Assembly: GCA_020831625.1 (NCBI GenBank)
Contig: JAFIGD010000019.1
Location: 16,704-80,703 of the forward strand
Reading direction: 5' to 3'
Length of the DNA stretch: 64,000 nt
DNA from: Verrucomicrobiota bacterium
GTDB taxonomy: Bacteria > Verrucomicrobiota > Kiritimatiellia > SS1-B-03-39 > UBA6053
A program made the position numbers and the translations under genes. Of the stretch, positions 53,901 through 62,128 are shown one piece after another. Numbering within the stretch: the stretch's first letter is position 1; the number at the start of each line of letters is the position of its first letter. Below the pieces are notes generated by a model. That model was given only the letters and a program-made list of their open reading frames with translations. It did no database searches and was not told the DNA's origin.

Positions 53901-56900
53901 GGCGAAGTCGGCGGCCTCGTGCTCGTCGGCGAATTCGTCCGGGAAATCGCGGGAGAGGATTACCTCCACCTCAACGCCCTCAGCCCCGAAGAGGTCGCCT
54001 CGCTCAAGGCCGTCGTCACTCCGACCGACAACGACTATCAGTCCTGGTCCAACGCTGTCGACAGTCTCACCACCCGCGTCGAAACCTTCGTCGAAAACCC
54101 CGCCATTCCCGGCACCTACATCGTCGATTCCGCCCGCACCGTCACCGTCGGCCCCACCCAACTCGCGGCCATCACCGATTCCGACACCGCCGTGGACAGC
54201 TATGCCCTCACCGCCACCGGCGCGGGTGCCGGATTCGTCTCCATGCTCTTCGGCAACGGCGAAGCCTTCACCCCCGAGGGAGAACCCGTCACCGTTTCCA
54301 TCCTGCGCGTCGTACCCCAGCTCTACACCGGCGATCTCAAAACCCTTCCCGCCTCCAACCCCCTCGACGAGCAGACCACCCTCCGCCACAGCGGCGACTT
54401 CGCCGCCCGCCCCGGCGACTTCGAATTCGAGTGGCGCTACGCCTCTCCGCAAAACGGGGTTCAGCCCGCAACCTACACCTACGATCCCGTCACCACCCTC
54501 GGCGCACCCGGTGCGGACCACTGGCTGCTTGCGGTCAATCCCACCGCCCCGCTGCCCGCCACGTATCCGGACACGGAATATCCGTTCCCGCGCACCCTCG
54601 CGATTCGCGACTCCGCTTACGACGCCTCCTCCGGCCGCCCCGCAACCGTCGCCAAAGCCGCCTCTCCGCTGCACTTCGTCGACACTGTGCCCGCTCAGAT
54701 CACCTTCAGCGCCGAACTTGGTGCGCACGACGGCTTCATTCTCTACGTCAACGGCACCGCCGCCCTCGCTTCCCGTTTGCCCGCCGGCGTCGCCACCCCC
54801 ACCGGTCTCACCGCAACCGATGCCCGCTCCGGTCTTTCCCCCCTTGGCCTCACCCACCAATACACCGTCCCCTCCACCTATTTCGTGGTGGGTGACAACC
54901 GCATCGAAATCGCCCTCTTCACCTCCGCCGTGGCCGGAACCCTCTCCTCGCTCGACTTCCAGATCGACGCCTCACTCGAAATTGACCACGTCGTAGAATC
55001 CGGCTCCCCCTGGATCCAGCCCAACGGCACCCTCAGCAACATCGTCATCGTCGGCGGCTCCGCAGACTCCCCCCTTGGCAATCCGCTGCTTGTGTTCAGC
55101 GACAACTACTTCACCGTCCGCTATCGCCCCAAAGAAGGCGTGCCCACCGTCGCCGGTTCCGACTGGTCCCGCTGGATGACACCAAAGCTCGTTGAATCCT
55201 GGATCAAACGCGCCCTCGCAGGCATCAATCCCTTCACCCAGCGCACCGACGACCTCTACAATAACCCCATCTCCACCGATGTCTCCATCCTCACTCAGGC
55301 CGGAACACGCTGGGAAGGCGATGTCGCCCTGACCCTGAACAACATCGACGACTTCGGCCTCATCGAAATCTACGAGACCCTGCTCAACCGCGCCAAGAAC
55401 CTCTCCATCGACGCCGGATACGATGACCCCGGAACCAACGACACCCTGCTCCTCACCGTCGGCTACCTCAACGATCTCTACATCACCCTCGGCAACGAGG
55501 CCTCCGACGATGCCGACAATCCCACCATCGCCATCGACGGAACTTTCAGCTCCACCGAAGTCAACACCTCACGCTTCTCCTTCGAAGGGCAGGTCGCCAG
55601 CCTCATCGACGAAGAACTCGCCCTCCTCCGCGGACGCGACGACTTCCTCAGTCCCGGTGTCACCAGCGCCCCTTCCTACAACCGACTTTTCTGGAATTAC
55701 ATCAATGGCATCGATTCCGGCGAAGCCATCTATGCCCTCAACTACGATATCCGCGACCAGAGCATCTCCGGCGACAATCCCGACGGCACCATCGACGCCG
55801 CCGACGCCCAGCGCATGTTCCCCCAGGGCCACGGCGACGCCTACGGTCACTACCTCACCGCCCTCACCGGATACTACAAACTCCTCACCTCGCCCCACTT
55901 TACCTGGACCCCCCGCAGCGAAGCCGTAAACATCCTCGGACTCACCGTTCAAATCGACTACCAGGACGAACGCAAATTCGCCGCCGCCGCCGCTCAGGTC
56001 GCCCGCGTCGGTGCCCGCGTCCTCGATCTCACCGCCCGTGCCTCCTACCGCGACGATCCCTCCGTCGGCTGGGCACACCAACGCGACGGCAAAACCAACT
56101 CCGCCACCGGCATCACCCGCCACTGGGGCACCGACGAATGGGCGTCCCGCGCCGGACAAGGGGCCTATTTCCACTGGGTCAGTGCCAACGCCATGCTTCC
56201 CGACGTCGACACCAATCCCGCCCACACCGGCATCCAGATCATCGACCGCACTACTGTTCCCGAAATCAGCGAAATCGTCTCCAGCGCCATCGACATTCAG
56301 ACTACACTCGACGCCCAGTCCGCCCATCTGAATCCCCTCGGCCTCGCCAAAGGCGCCATCGCCTTCGACATCTCCCCCACTGAGCTCCTGTCGGGGAAAT
56401 CCCACTACGAGCAGATTTATGAACGCGCCCTCCGCGCCTCCCTCAACGCCAAAGCCGCCTTCTACCAGGCCAGCAGCATGAACCGTCTCCTGCGCGATCA
56501 AAACAACACCCTCGCCACCTACAGCGACGCCGTTGAGGACCAGGAACGCGCCTACCAATACCAGCTCATCAACATCTTCGGCTCCGCCTATCCCGGCGAC
56601 ATCGGTCCCGGAAAACTGTACGAACAGGGTTACACCGGCCCCGATCTCTACCACTACTATTACATTAACAAACCCTCCGACTTTGTGGACACCAGCACCA
56701 CGGTCGACGTCGAATTCCGCGAACCGGTCGAGATGAACCCCTTTACCACCTGGTCGCTCGACACCGCCTACAACCGAATCCGCGATCCCTTCCAATACAC
56801 CATCCGCTCCCGGGCCATCGCGCCCGACCGCCTCATGCAGTTCGCCGCTGCCGACATGGGTTCGCGCGTCCAGCCCGGCACTCTCCAAAGCGCCCTGCTC

Positions 56901-58697
56901 GCCGCCTACCAGGCGCAGGTCAACGCCCGCGAATCCGCAAACACCCTCGAAAGCCTCAATCGGCGCTTCGACCGCGACTACCAACTCTTCACCGAGTTCC
57001 GTACCGCGTATCAGGACGCCAACGAGGACGCCGGAGACAAGCTCGATCAGGCCGCATCTTTCCTCACCGCCTCCTCCTCGCTCACCAATTCCGCCGCCCT
57101 GCTCAAACTCAGTACCGGCTTTATTAGTGACATCTCCGCCGCCACCGCCGAGGCCTTTCCCTCCGTCGCCGGACTCGCCATTGATGCCACCTCCGCCGCC
57201 CGCGGCCTCGCCCTCTACGGCGGCGCCACCACCGCCTACGCCCAGGGACTCGCCGGACTCGCCTTCGAAAACACCGTCGCCTACCTCGAAGCCGAAGCCG
57301 CCAACCTGCAAGCCCAGGCCGATGACTTTTACACCCAATACGCCTGGGACAGCGAAGACCGCCAGCACGTCGTCGAATTCGAACGCCTGCTCGATCAGGT
57401 CCTCGCCCATCGCTACGAACTCGCCCGCCGCCTCGGCGAACTCCAGAAGGCCAACGAAGAAGTCGCCCGCCTCATCGCCCGGGCCAACCGCATCCTCGCC
57501 GAACGCGAAATTTTCCGCCAGCGCGCCGCCGCCGTCATTCAGGGTTACCGCACCCGCGACATGACCTACCGCACATTCCGCAACGAGGAACTCTCGCAGT
57601 ACCAAGCCCTCTTCGACCTCGCCGCGCAATACACCTACCTCGCCCTCCAGAGCTACGACTATGAAACCGGTCTGCTCGGCCGCCCCGCCGGACAGGCCCT
57701 CATCGACGGCATCGTCTCCACCCGCTCCCTCGGCGACTTCAAGTTAGGTCAGCCCGTCGCCACCACCGGATCCACCGGCGACAGCGGACTCGCCGGACTG
57801 CTCGCCCGCCTCCAGGCCGACTGGTCCGTGGTCAAATCCCGCCTCGGCATCAACAATCCCGACACCTACGGCACCCTCTTCTCCATGCGTCAGGAACTCT
57901 TCCGCGTGCGTACCGACCAAAGCATTCCAGACGACGACAAAGCGTGGCAACAGGTCCTCGAACAGCACATCATGAGCAACGTGCTCAACGACCCCGATGT
58001 CGCCCAGTATGCCCGCAACATCCGCAAGCCCGACGGCTCCCCCGTCCCCGGCATTGTCATTCCATTCAGCACCACCATCGGGCAGGGCCTCAACTTTTTT
58101 GGCCTGCCCATCGCCGCCGGCGACCATGCCTACACCATGTCCAACTTTGCCACCAAAATCGCCGCCTCCGGACTCGTGCTCAAAGGCTACATCGGTATGG
58201 ATCCGTATTCCATCGGTTCACCCGGTGCCGGCGGCCCCGCCAGTTCCGACCCCAACGCCCTCAGCGCCACGCCCTATGTGTATCTTATCCCCGTCGGCGT
58301 GGATCACATGCTGGCCCCGCCGCTCGGCGACACCAACGAAATCCGTGCCTGGAGCGTGAAGGATCAGGCCATCCCGCTGCCCTTTAACCTCGGACAAAGC
58401 GATTTTTCGTCCACCCAGTTTTTCACCCCGCAAGGCACCCTCAACGAACAGCTCTGGATCACCCGAAAACACCAGGCTTTCCGTCCGGTCGATGACCCCG
58501 CGTACTTCTACAGCACCTTGCCCCACGAGTTCACCAACCGCCGCCTCATCGGCCGCAGCGTCTGGAACACCCAATGGAAACTGGTCATCCCGGCCAACAC
58601 CCTGCTCAACAACGAGCAGGAAGCCCTCGACCGCTTCGTCCGCAGCGTGAACGACATCCAAATCTTCCTCCGCACCTACTCCCACTCCGGCAACTGA
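50934..58697 (+). CDS. Giant secreted protein (2587 aa)
   Basis: Signal peptide (LPLMGALALVFTQPLHA-Q), then about 1450 residues of beta-rich, Pro/Thr/Asp-rich sequence without a recognised enzyme. A calcium-loop-like segment NPDGTIDAADAQRMFPQG is followed by GHGDAYGHYLTALTGYYKLL (about 1614-1650). A long helical region (about 1820-2220) has heptad-like charged coils (EFERLLDQVLAHRYELARRL, ELQKANEEVARLIARANRI). The C-terminal beta domain ends WNTQWKLVIPANTLL ... VRSVNDIQIFLRTYSHSGN. The helical-shaft plus terminal beta-domain order recalls Tc-toxin A subunits (inference). It is the central gene of the operon, 63 bp after the collar gene. Confidence 0.85.
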   Translation: MSYLRTLRLLPLMGALALVFTQPLHAQYEIQGRVSNELSERPGDIPVGGTAQPTGSPTITPQFSSVVETSTSAGPISTSADLTARYPSSPAVVLQRASVGNTFSSGVPRYFLGDRMTPPQSYLNSGNLVVNTPAGFWRAEPIRAGEVVVNPSGHSPAESTGTAITTTPENSGIIVPALAPGLYETFYYSPHAKSVFAYQPGQVQLWWRSLMPDVNGNYILVKETFSVSSATANPVRSLYWTEKSFNGPRVTVPGGRIVTVNPVYSNTFPATVDEEHVVPGTSPPADPNAQPASELRTLWFEKNSGVGELHAYNVSGRILIEYLGELQADGSQEFLGADIVEVSRAAASTTLTVHLGNEIRPVLDGPGLVALPVTNSTSSGGTAYYGSFTRPDGTLAYYAERENNLEDRVVFYWLEPLDASIRPASGLASGLELEWPKYLHKYLQTWPDDVTQFAHNTVGMDGSSADTGTGLLFEGGRIPALIFQDDPSQTEAVIDSVTQRLLVGLGGDQLNRSLLKFTGTNGSVWYVRLMTQAAGRNDYLEGDGGAAFTAPATVGQRIDPPSADYTLAGYVASGTAFSQSAYKDPFATGVAAAKTGAILPVNTLAAEDNTLTVWWFKRVAPPSAEFPALFVPAKIGTYTVSYRSDDPKIVLASNSGSGDLAPGPAAGFIYVQNDPAQPGYNPNEEHALLLGGRAYALRDDLNITAGDDFTSLPRVLLQYTDVADGRPAMAAYEVLREDETHRFEYDITAGTILNSPMPLPLLPLPVDPATGLSRNREVIPDINLFPAEESLSPDAPLPYGQFTLKDRKGYDWVYRGPHTDPADSGITPALGMEWYYTMRDGFYIPGLGSQPAVGTILPYLRPQNPDDSFVGHPVTGTPLTVTYRPTWPVNAPTMSVGETLTLPNHGLPAVRGQSSAVTFYQQSVATDGPDSASVTLHDPTRAKTVLLNAANVGLTQLPASAATTPYSGKTYFQLLPPHLQNRFYFDATLGEVGGLVLVGEFVREIAGEDYLHLNALSPEEVASLKAVVTPTDNDYQSWSNAVDSLTTRVETFVENPAIPGTYIVDSARTVTVGPTQLAAITDSDTAVDSYALTATGAGAGFVSMLFGNGEAFTPEGEPVTVSILRVVPQLYTGDLKTLPASNPLDEQTTLRHSGDFAARPGDFEFEWRYASPQNGVQPATYTYDPVTTLGAPGADHWLLAVNPTAPLPATYPDTEYPFPRTLAIRDSAYDASSGRPATVAKAASPLHFVDTVPAQITFSAELGAHDGFILYVNGTAALASRLPAGVATPTGLTATDARSGLSPLGLTHQYTVPSTYFVVGDNRIEIALFTSAVAGTLSSLDFQIDASLEIDHVVESGSPWIQPNGTLSNIVIVGGSADSPLGNPLLVFSDNYFTVRYRPKEGVPTVAGSDWSRWMTPKLVESWIKRALAGINPFTQRTDDLYNNPISTDVSILTQAGTRWEGDVALTLNNIDDFGLIEIYETLLNRAKNLSIDAGYDDPGTNDTLLLTVGYLNDLYITLGNEASDDADNPTIAIDGTFSSTEVNTSRFSFEGQVASLIDEELALLRGRDDFLSPGVTSAPSYNRLFWNYINGIDSGEAIYALNYDIRDQSISGDNPDGTIDAADAQRMFPQGHGDAYGHYLTALTGYYKLLTSPHFTWTPRSEAVNILGLTVQIDYQDERKFAAAAAQVARVGARVLDLTARASYRDDPSVGWAHQRDGKTNSATGITRHWGTDEWASRAGQGAYFHWVSANAMLPDVDTNPAHTGIQIIDRTTVPEISEIVSSAIDIQTTLDAQSAHLNPLGLAKGAIAFDISPTELLSGKSHYEQIYERALRASLNAKAAFYQASSMNRLLRDQNNTLATYSDAVEDQERAYQYQLINIFGSAYPGDIGPGKLYEQGYTGPDLYHYYYINKPSDFVDTSTTVDVEFREPVEMNPFTTWSLDTAYNRIRDPFQYTIRSRAIAPDRLMQFAAADMGSRVQPGTLQSALLAAYQAQVNARESANTLESLNRRFDRDYQLFTEFRTAYQDANEDAGDKLDQAASFLTASSSLTNSAALLKLSTGFISDISAATAEAFPSVAGLAIDATSAARGLALYGGATTAYAQGLAGLAFENTVAYLEAEAANLQAQADDFYTQYAWDSEDRQHVVEFERLLDQVLAHRYELARRLGELQKANEEVARLIARANRILAEREIFRQRAAAVIQGYRTRDMTYRTFRNEELSQYQALFDLAAQYTYLALQSYDYETGLLGRPAGQALIDGIVSTRSLGDFKLGQPVATTGSTGDSGLAGLLARLQADWSVVKSRLGINNPDTYGTLFSMRQELFRVRTDQSIPDDDKAWQQVLEQHIMSNVLNDPDVAQYARNIRKPDGSPVPGIVIPFSTTIGQGLNFFGLPIAAGDHAYTMSNFATKIAASGLVLKGYIGMDPYSIGSPGAGGPASSDPNALSATPYVYLIPVGVDHMLAPPLGDTNEIRAWSVKDQAIPLPFNLGQSDFSSTQFFTPQGTLNEQLWITRKHQAFRPVDDPAYFYSTLPHEFTNRRLIGRSVWNTQWKLVIPANTLLNNEQEALDRFVRSVNDIQIFLRTYSHSGN

Positions 58698-59254
58698 TGC
58701 GCACCCGTCTCGTACTTCTTCTTGCTACCGCCGCACTCGCAGGCCTGCTGATCGCGATCTGCCATTGGCCGCGACCCCAAGTCAAACCTCCCGGGCACGC
58801 TCCCGCTCCCGTGCCCACGGCCATTCCCCCGCCCAAGCCCGTCCCCACCCCCACCACCGGGTCCACCACCGATCCCGAGGAGGTTTTCCGCCGCGCTTTC
58901 TGGCGTCTGCCCACCTCTGCCGACCACATCCTCCACGCCGAGCGCCGCGTCAATCCCGACGACAACTCCTGGCAATGGTTCATCCAACTCCACCCCGGCC
59001 CCGAACTCCTCGCAGCCCTGCGCGACCCCGAGACCCTCGGCTTGCAGGTCCTCTCTCCCAGCGAAACCCCACCCACCTGGACAATCACCTCTGCCCCTCC
59101 CCCCACCTGGTTCCCAACCCACGAGTCGCTCACCCACAAAACCTTCGAAATCCACCACGCCCCCGCAAGCGGTCTCACCACCCTCTACCGCGAAACCGGC
59201 AACATCCTCTTCGCCACCGACCACGGCACCGGCTTCGCCCCACCCGTGCGCTGA
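58697..59254 (+). CDS. Small membrane-anchored protein ending the giant-protein operon
   Basis: 185 residues. The start overlaps the giant gene's stop by one base. An N-terminal membrane helix (LVLLLATAALAGLLIAICHW) precedes a Pro-rich linker (about 24-55) and a globular domain of about 120 residues (EEVFRRAFWRLPTSADHILH, NSWQWFIQLHPGPELLAALR). No family recognised. Topology suggests an envelope-anchored partner of the giant protein. Confidence 0.75.
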   Translation: MRTRLVLLLATAALAGLLIAICHWPRPQVKPPGHAPAPVPTAIPPPKPVPTPTTGSTTDPEEVFRRAFWRLPTSADHILHAERRVNPDDNSWQWFIQLHPGPELLAALRDPETLGLQVLSPSETPPTWTITSAPPPTWFPTHESLTHKTFEIHHAPASGLTTLYRETGNILFATDHGTGFAPPVR

Positions 59255-59695
59255 CTCCCATCTTCGTTGCCTCTCAGCTCCGATGTTAGATTCTCCTGCG
59301 TTGCCTCAAAGCTTCTATCGGTGCGTATCGGTGACGGTATGTGTTTCTGAGAATTTCAAGTTGTCAGAGAGTCCTTGCGGTTGCATCGTAACAAGGCCAG
59401 CGGGTTTAAAATTGGTGTATTCCAGCTGGCGGCGTGCGTGAGACGCTCGGTGATGTACTTAGAAGGCCATTCAACCTTCCCCATTTCCAGAACTCGTGAT
59501 CGCCCCCACACAAACCGTCGCCACAAACCCGAATCGCCGCCCCCGTGCTTGTCACGGGGGTGCCGCTACGACTGAGGAACAACATCTATTGAACATTTCA
59601 TCTTCTTAAAATTTATCCTTCGGTATCAAACATACACCCAAATTTACGCTTACGGTGAGAATGTTTGTTCACATATAGATTGTGTTTGGTTAATC
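59255..59695. other. Intergenic region between the giant-protein operon and cassette array 2
   Basis: 441 bp. It contains a perfect hairpin CCCCCGTG-CTTGT-CACGGGGG (59540-59560) without a U-run, and near the cassette side an inverted repeat CAAACAT..CACC/GGTG.ATGTTTG (59627-59667) that could be the attC of the last cassette but has poor AAC/GTT boxes. No gene was recognised. Confidence 0.4.
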
Positions 59696-60127
59696 TCACA
59701 GGCATTCGGAATGTAAACCGTCTTCGGTTGTTGGACTGGCTGGATATAAGCAAAACCCAATGCCAGCTCCAATCGAAACACAAGCTTTTAGTGTTTCAAG
59801 TTCGATGTGCTCAGGGAAAAAATGTGGCGTATCACCAACTTCATACCCAGCATAGAATTCTCTGTGTTCAGCATTCTCCCATGCTTCACGGACTTCCTCC
59901 GGCAGGTTCTTGATCATTTCACACAGATTTTTGATTGTTGTGTTAGCATCTTTGTAAGGCGCGGGGGCAAAATATATATACCATTTAGCATCTTTTGAGG
60001 GATGCTTATCCACATATTCATCTTGCGCCTCAAACCATTTCACAAATGCATCTGATTCGAAGTTTGTCTTTATCGCGATTTCAACACTGATGAATCGGGA
60101 TTTTTTTGTCATCTTTTGTAGGGTCAT
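59696..60127 (-). CDS. Cassette gene: hypothetical protein
   Basis: 143 residues from ATG 60127, 16 bp beyond the attC-like site at 60143-60183. It contains SRFISVEIAIKTNFESDAFV, KWYIYFAPAPYKDA, and KNLCEMIKNLPEEVREAWEN; it is probably a small alpha/beta soluble protein. No family recognised. AT-rich and on the minus strand like the other cassette genes. Confidence 0.65.
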   Translation of the reverse strand: MTLQKMTKKSRFISVEIAIKTNFESDAFVKWFEAQDEYVDKHPSKDAKWYIYFAPAPYKDANTTIKNLCEMIKNLPEEVREAWENAEHREFYAGYEVGDTPHFFPEHIELETLKACVSIGAGIGFCLYPASPTTEDGLHSECL

Positions 60128-60142
60128 TTTACTCTCTCTTCG

Positions 60143-60183
60143 AACGACTACCCGCACTGACTTGTTCAGTGGTGGGGATTGTA
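60143..60183 (-). other. attC-like recombination site (cassette array 2, site E)
   Basis: AAC (60143-60145) and a degenerate GTA (60181-60183, GTT elsewhere) bound CCCGCACTGA-CTTGT-TCAGTGGTGGG, almost identical to the array 1 site at 45607-45647. One box has mutated, so this site may be weak. Confidence 0.7.
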
Positions 60184-60230
60184 TCCACTGCTTCCCTCTG
60201 AAAATGCATGGTCGTTTTTGATATGTATCA

Positions 60231-60473
60231 TTACTTCGGTTTTTCCGACTGGTTTCGTTCTCTTTGATGTTTACGTTCATTACTACGCCATTCAAGTTTC
60301 TCCAAAAGAACCCAACCAATAGTCAAAAACGGGTTGAACCACGACATGAACATTGCTTGTTTCCAAATTTCTTTCATCTCTGCTTTTTCGGGACCTTGAC
60401 GCAAAAGGGACTCAACCAGCTCAGATGGGGACATGGATTCATCCAAGTCTTTATAACCATTTTTTTGGGCCAT
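60231..60473 (-). CDS. Cassette gene: small protein with one membrane segment
   Basis: 80 residues. A polar N-terminus (NGYKDLDESMSPSELVESLL) is followed by a hydrophobic stretch (AMFMSWFNPFLTIGWVLLEK) and a strongly basic tail (RRS-type, NERKHQRERNQSEKPK). No family recognised. It is flanked by attC-like sites at 60143-60183 and 60611-60664. Confidence 0.55.
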   Translation of the reverse strand: MAQKNGYKDLDESMSPSELVESLLRQGPEKAEMKEIWKQAMFMSWFNPFLTIGWVLLEKLEWRSNERKHQRERNQSEKPK

Positions 60474-60610
60474 CGCGATTACGACTCCAGGATCATCAGT
60501 TTTTTAAGCATTTGATACTGAGAATACGTGAAAAAGCTTCCCCATTGTCCGCAGGACTTTATTTGTTCAAAAACTTCGATCCCGTAAGTTTTGTTCATTT
60601 TTCTCTGAAT

Positions 60611-60664
60611 AACGATACCCTGACCGGACCGAGTGTCAACGAGGTTCGGTCTAGGGATTTTGTT
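60611..60664 (-). other. attC-like recombination site (cassette array 2, site F)
   Basis: AAC (60611-60613) and GTT (60662-60664) bound CCCTGACCGGACC / GGTTCGGTCTAGGG, which pair with one mismatch and one extrahelical base around a 12-nt loop. The TAG stop of the 163-aa cassette gene abuts the site, a classic cassette junction. Confidence 0.8.
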
Positions 60665-61156
60665 CTACGTCCGTTCATACTTGTTACAAAGTTCCACGAA
60701 TTTATCTACAATCTTAAGTTCCTCCTCGGTTAAATCGTCGAAATTCATTTTGCTCACGCATGCCCAATATACAGCATCAAAACCATAATTTGGGAATTCA
60801 CTTAAATAGTGACTCATGTATGCTGGGAGATAGAAACGTACTCCTGCTGAATTTGAGAATGAAAAATACTCTTGGTATGCAGTCGTTTTTTCCTTGGAGA
60901 CTTCTCTCCAGTCAGTTTCTGGGTCAGCTTTAGAAAGCTCATTTACGCGTTCTTCCGTAAGATTCCATTCATCATCAAGAGCTTGGGCAACGAGTTGTGT
61001 AACTTTCGGTTTAGGGATAGAACCAAAAGTTTTGTCGATAAGGGCGAGAAAATTATCCGCCTCTCGTTGGCCTTCTTCAGCAAACTCAATTTTTGCAACC
61101 TCAGAGGAGCAGTACCCTCTCTTTCGTGCCTCTGTGGATGTGATTCGTTTAGTCAT
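60665..61156 (-). CDS. Cassette gene: DUF6714-like protein
   Basis: 163 residues from ATG 61156. The block YQEYFSFSNSAGVRFYLPAY, then MSHYLSEFP, resembles DUF6714 proteins, whose role is unknown. The N-terminus is helical and charged (AEEGQREADNFLALIDKTFG). The stop codon touches the attC-like site at 60611-60664. Start and stop spacing to both sites fits a one-gene cassette. Confidence 0.7.
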   Translation of the reverse strand: MTKRITSTEARKRGYCSSEVAKIEFAEEGQREADNFLALIDKTFGSIPKPKVTQLVAQALDDEWNLTEERVNELSKADPETDWREVSKEKTTAYQEYFSFSNSAGVRFYLPAYMSHYLSEFPNYGFDAVYWACVSKMNFDDLTEEELKIVDKFVELCNKYERT

Positions 61157-61167
61157 TTCAATGGTAG

Positions 61168-61220
61168 AACGTTTAGGCGCTGCGGACCCGAGGTACGAGG
61201 GTTCGCAGATGCCTCTGGTT
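61168..61220 (-). other. attC-like recombination site (cassette array 2, site G)
   Basis: AAC (61168-61170) and GTT (61218-61220) bound CTGCGGACCC / GGGTTCGCAG (one mismatch) with a further GGC/GCC pairing beyond a 2-nt bulge, and unpaired spacers next to the boxes. The 9-nt loop and core match array 1 site C. Confidence 0.8.
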
Positions 61221-61229
61221 GACCATAGT

Positions 61230-61859
61230 TTATTCGACAACATATTGAATCCAATTTTCAACATATAGTGAGTCTAATGAAAATTCATTACATAATATTA
61301 AAATTTTCAAAAGGTCTCCGTGTTTAGCTTTTGGATCAGCTGAAATAAGAACCCGCGCCCGATCACTTCCAGACAGACCCTTAAAATGAGCAACAATATC
61401 GCCAATTGCATGGTATTCTGTGTCGATCATTACACGGTCAGAGAAAAGTCGAACATTCGTTCCTGTATCTGTGTGTATCCGTACATGCTCACTTTCTTTA
61501 TCGAAAAAACTATCCCATTTCCATTCATTCGTCCAAGTGAAAAAAGTAGGAAGGAGAACGAAAACATCACCATTCAGACTCCCAATATAGATGTTACCCA
61601 TTCCTTCTTCGAGAGGGACTCGGGAAATATTTTGAAAATCGATAATATTAAATTCAGGGTATGTTTTTATCAAGACGGGTAGCGATCCATACTTATTTCG
61701 CATGTCACGAATTTCATCACGCAAAGAATGCAATGAATCCACCATACGTCCATTCAAGGCAATTGAATTATCTTCAGAAATAGCGATCTCTATCCTAGAA
61801 GGTGCTTTTGTACATGAGATCAGGGAAAACAAAGTGACAATGGAGATTATGAGTTTCAT
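61230..61859 (-). CDS. Cassette gene: lipoprotein with an ExbD-like domain
   Basis: 209 residues from ATG 61859. The lipoprotein signal MKLIISIVTLFSLIS|C has the lipobox Cys near residue 16. The mature part begins RIEIAISEDNSIALNGRMVD and ends ARVLISADPKAKHGDLLKIL, both resembling the periplasmic domain of ExbD/TolR proteins (I-x-G-N/D-G-x-I-x-L-N-G and D-x-x-x-x-Y/H-G-x-x-x-x). It lacks the ExbD transmembrane helix with its key Asp. It is the cassette nearest the integrase. Confidence 0.65.
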   Translation of the reverse strand: MKLIISIVTLFSLISCTKAPSRIEIAISEDNSIALNGRMVDSLHSLRDEIRDMRNKYGSLPVLIKTYPEFNIIDFQNISRVPLEEGMGNIYIGSLNGDVFVLLPTFFTWTNEWKWDSFFDKESEHVRIHTDTGTNVRLFSDRVMIDTEYHAIGDIVAHFKGLSGSDRARVLISADPKAKHGDLLKILILCNEFSLDSLYVENWIQYVVE

Positions 61860-62074
61860 TTGGTCAACAAGTGATTCAACAGGTCTGTTGATCCACCCGA
61901 AAAAGTGGATCAATGAACGAATTTGGGTTAAAATTAAACATTTACACTTCATACCTTATTCATTGATCCAACTCAACATTTTTGTGTTTCATACACCCTT
62001 TCTATTTCGCCCATATACAGAATCTATTGAGGTGTTAACGTCCTTTGGGTGATAATTTTTTTTGGTTTTCAGGT

Positions 62075-62102
62075 TGCGTGGTTATACGTTTATACAGTAT
62101 AA
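62075..62102 (+). promoter_or_regulatory. Promoter/palindrome upstream of the integrase remnant
   Basis: TTGCGT (62075-62080) and TATAAG (62099-62104) are 18 bp apart. The -10 overlaps the near-perfect palindrome TTATACAGTATAA (62090-62102), with further TATAC repeats on both sides. AAAAGGAG precedes the ATG at 62129. Confidence 0.45.
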
Positions 62103-62128
62103 GGGTGTATACTCAAAAGGAGCTGCAT

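Noticed and set aside
52665..54860. 731-codon minus-strand ORF
   Set aside because: Shadow of the giant-protein gene: very Gly/Val/Glu-rich, no start signal, no domain.
55569..57629. 686-codon minus-strand ORF
   Set aside because: Shadow of the giant-protein gene, same composition bias.
59388..59440. AACAAGGCCAGCGG... as an attC start in the plus orientation
   Set aside because: No partner GTT box or pairing arm was found at a suitable distance, and the orientation is opposite to the cassettes.
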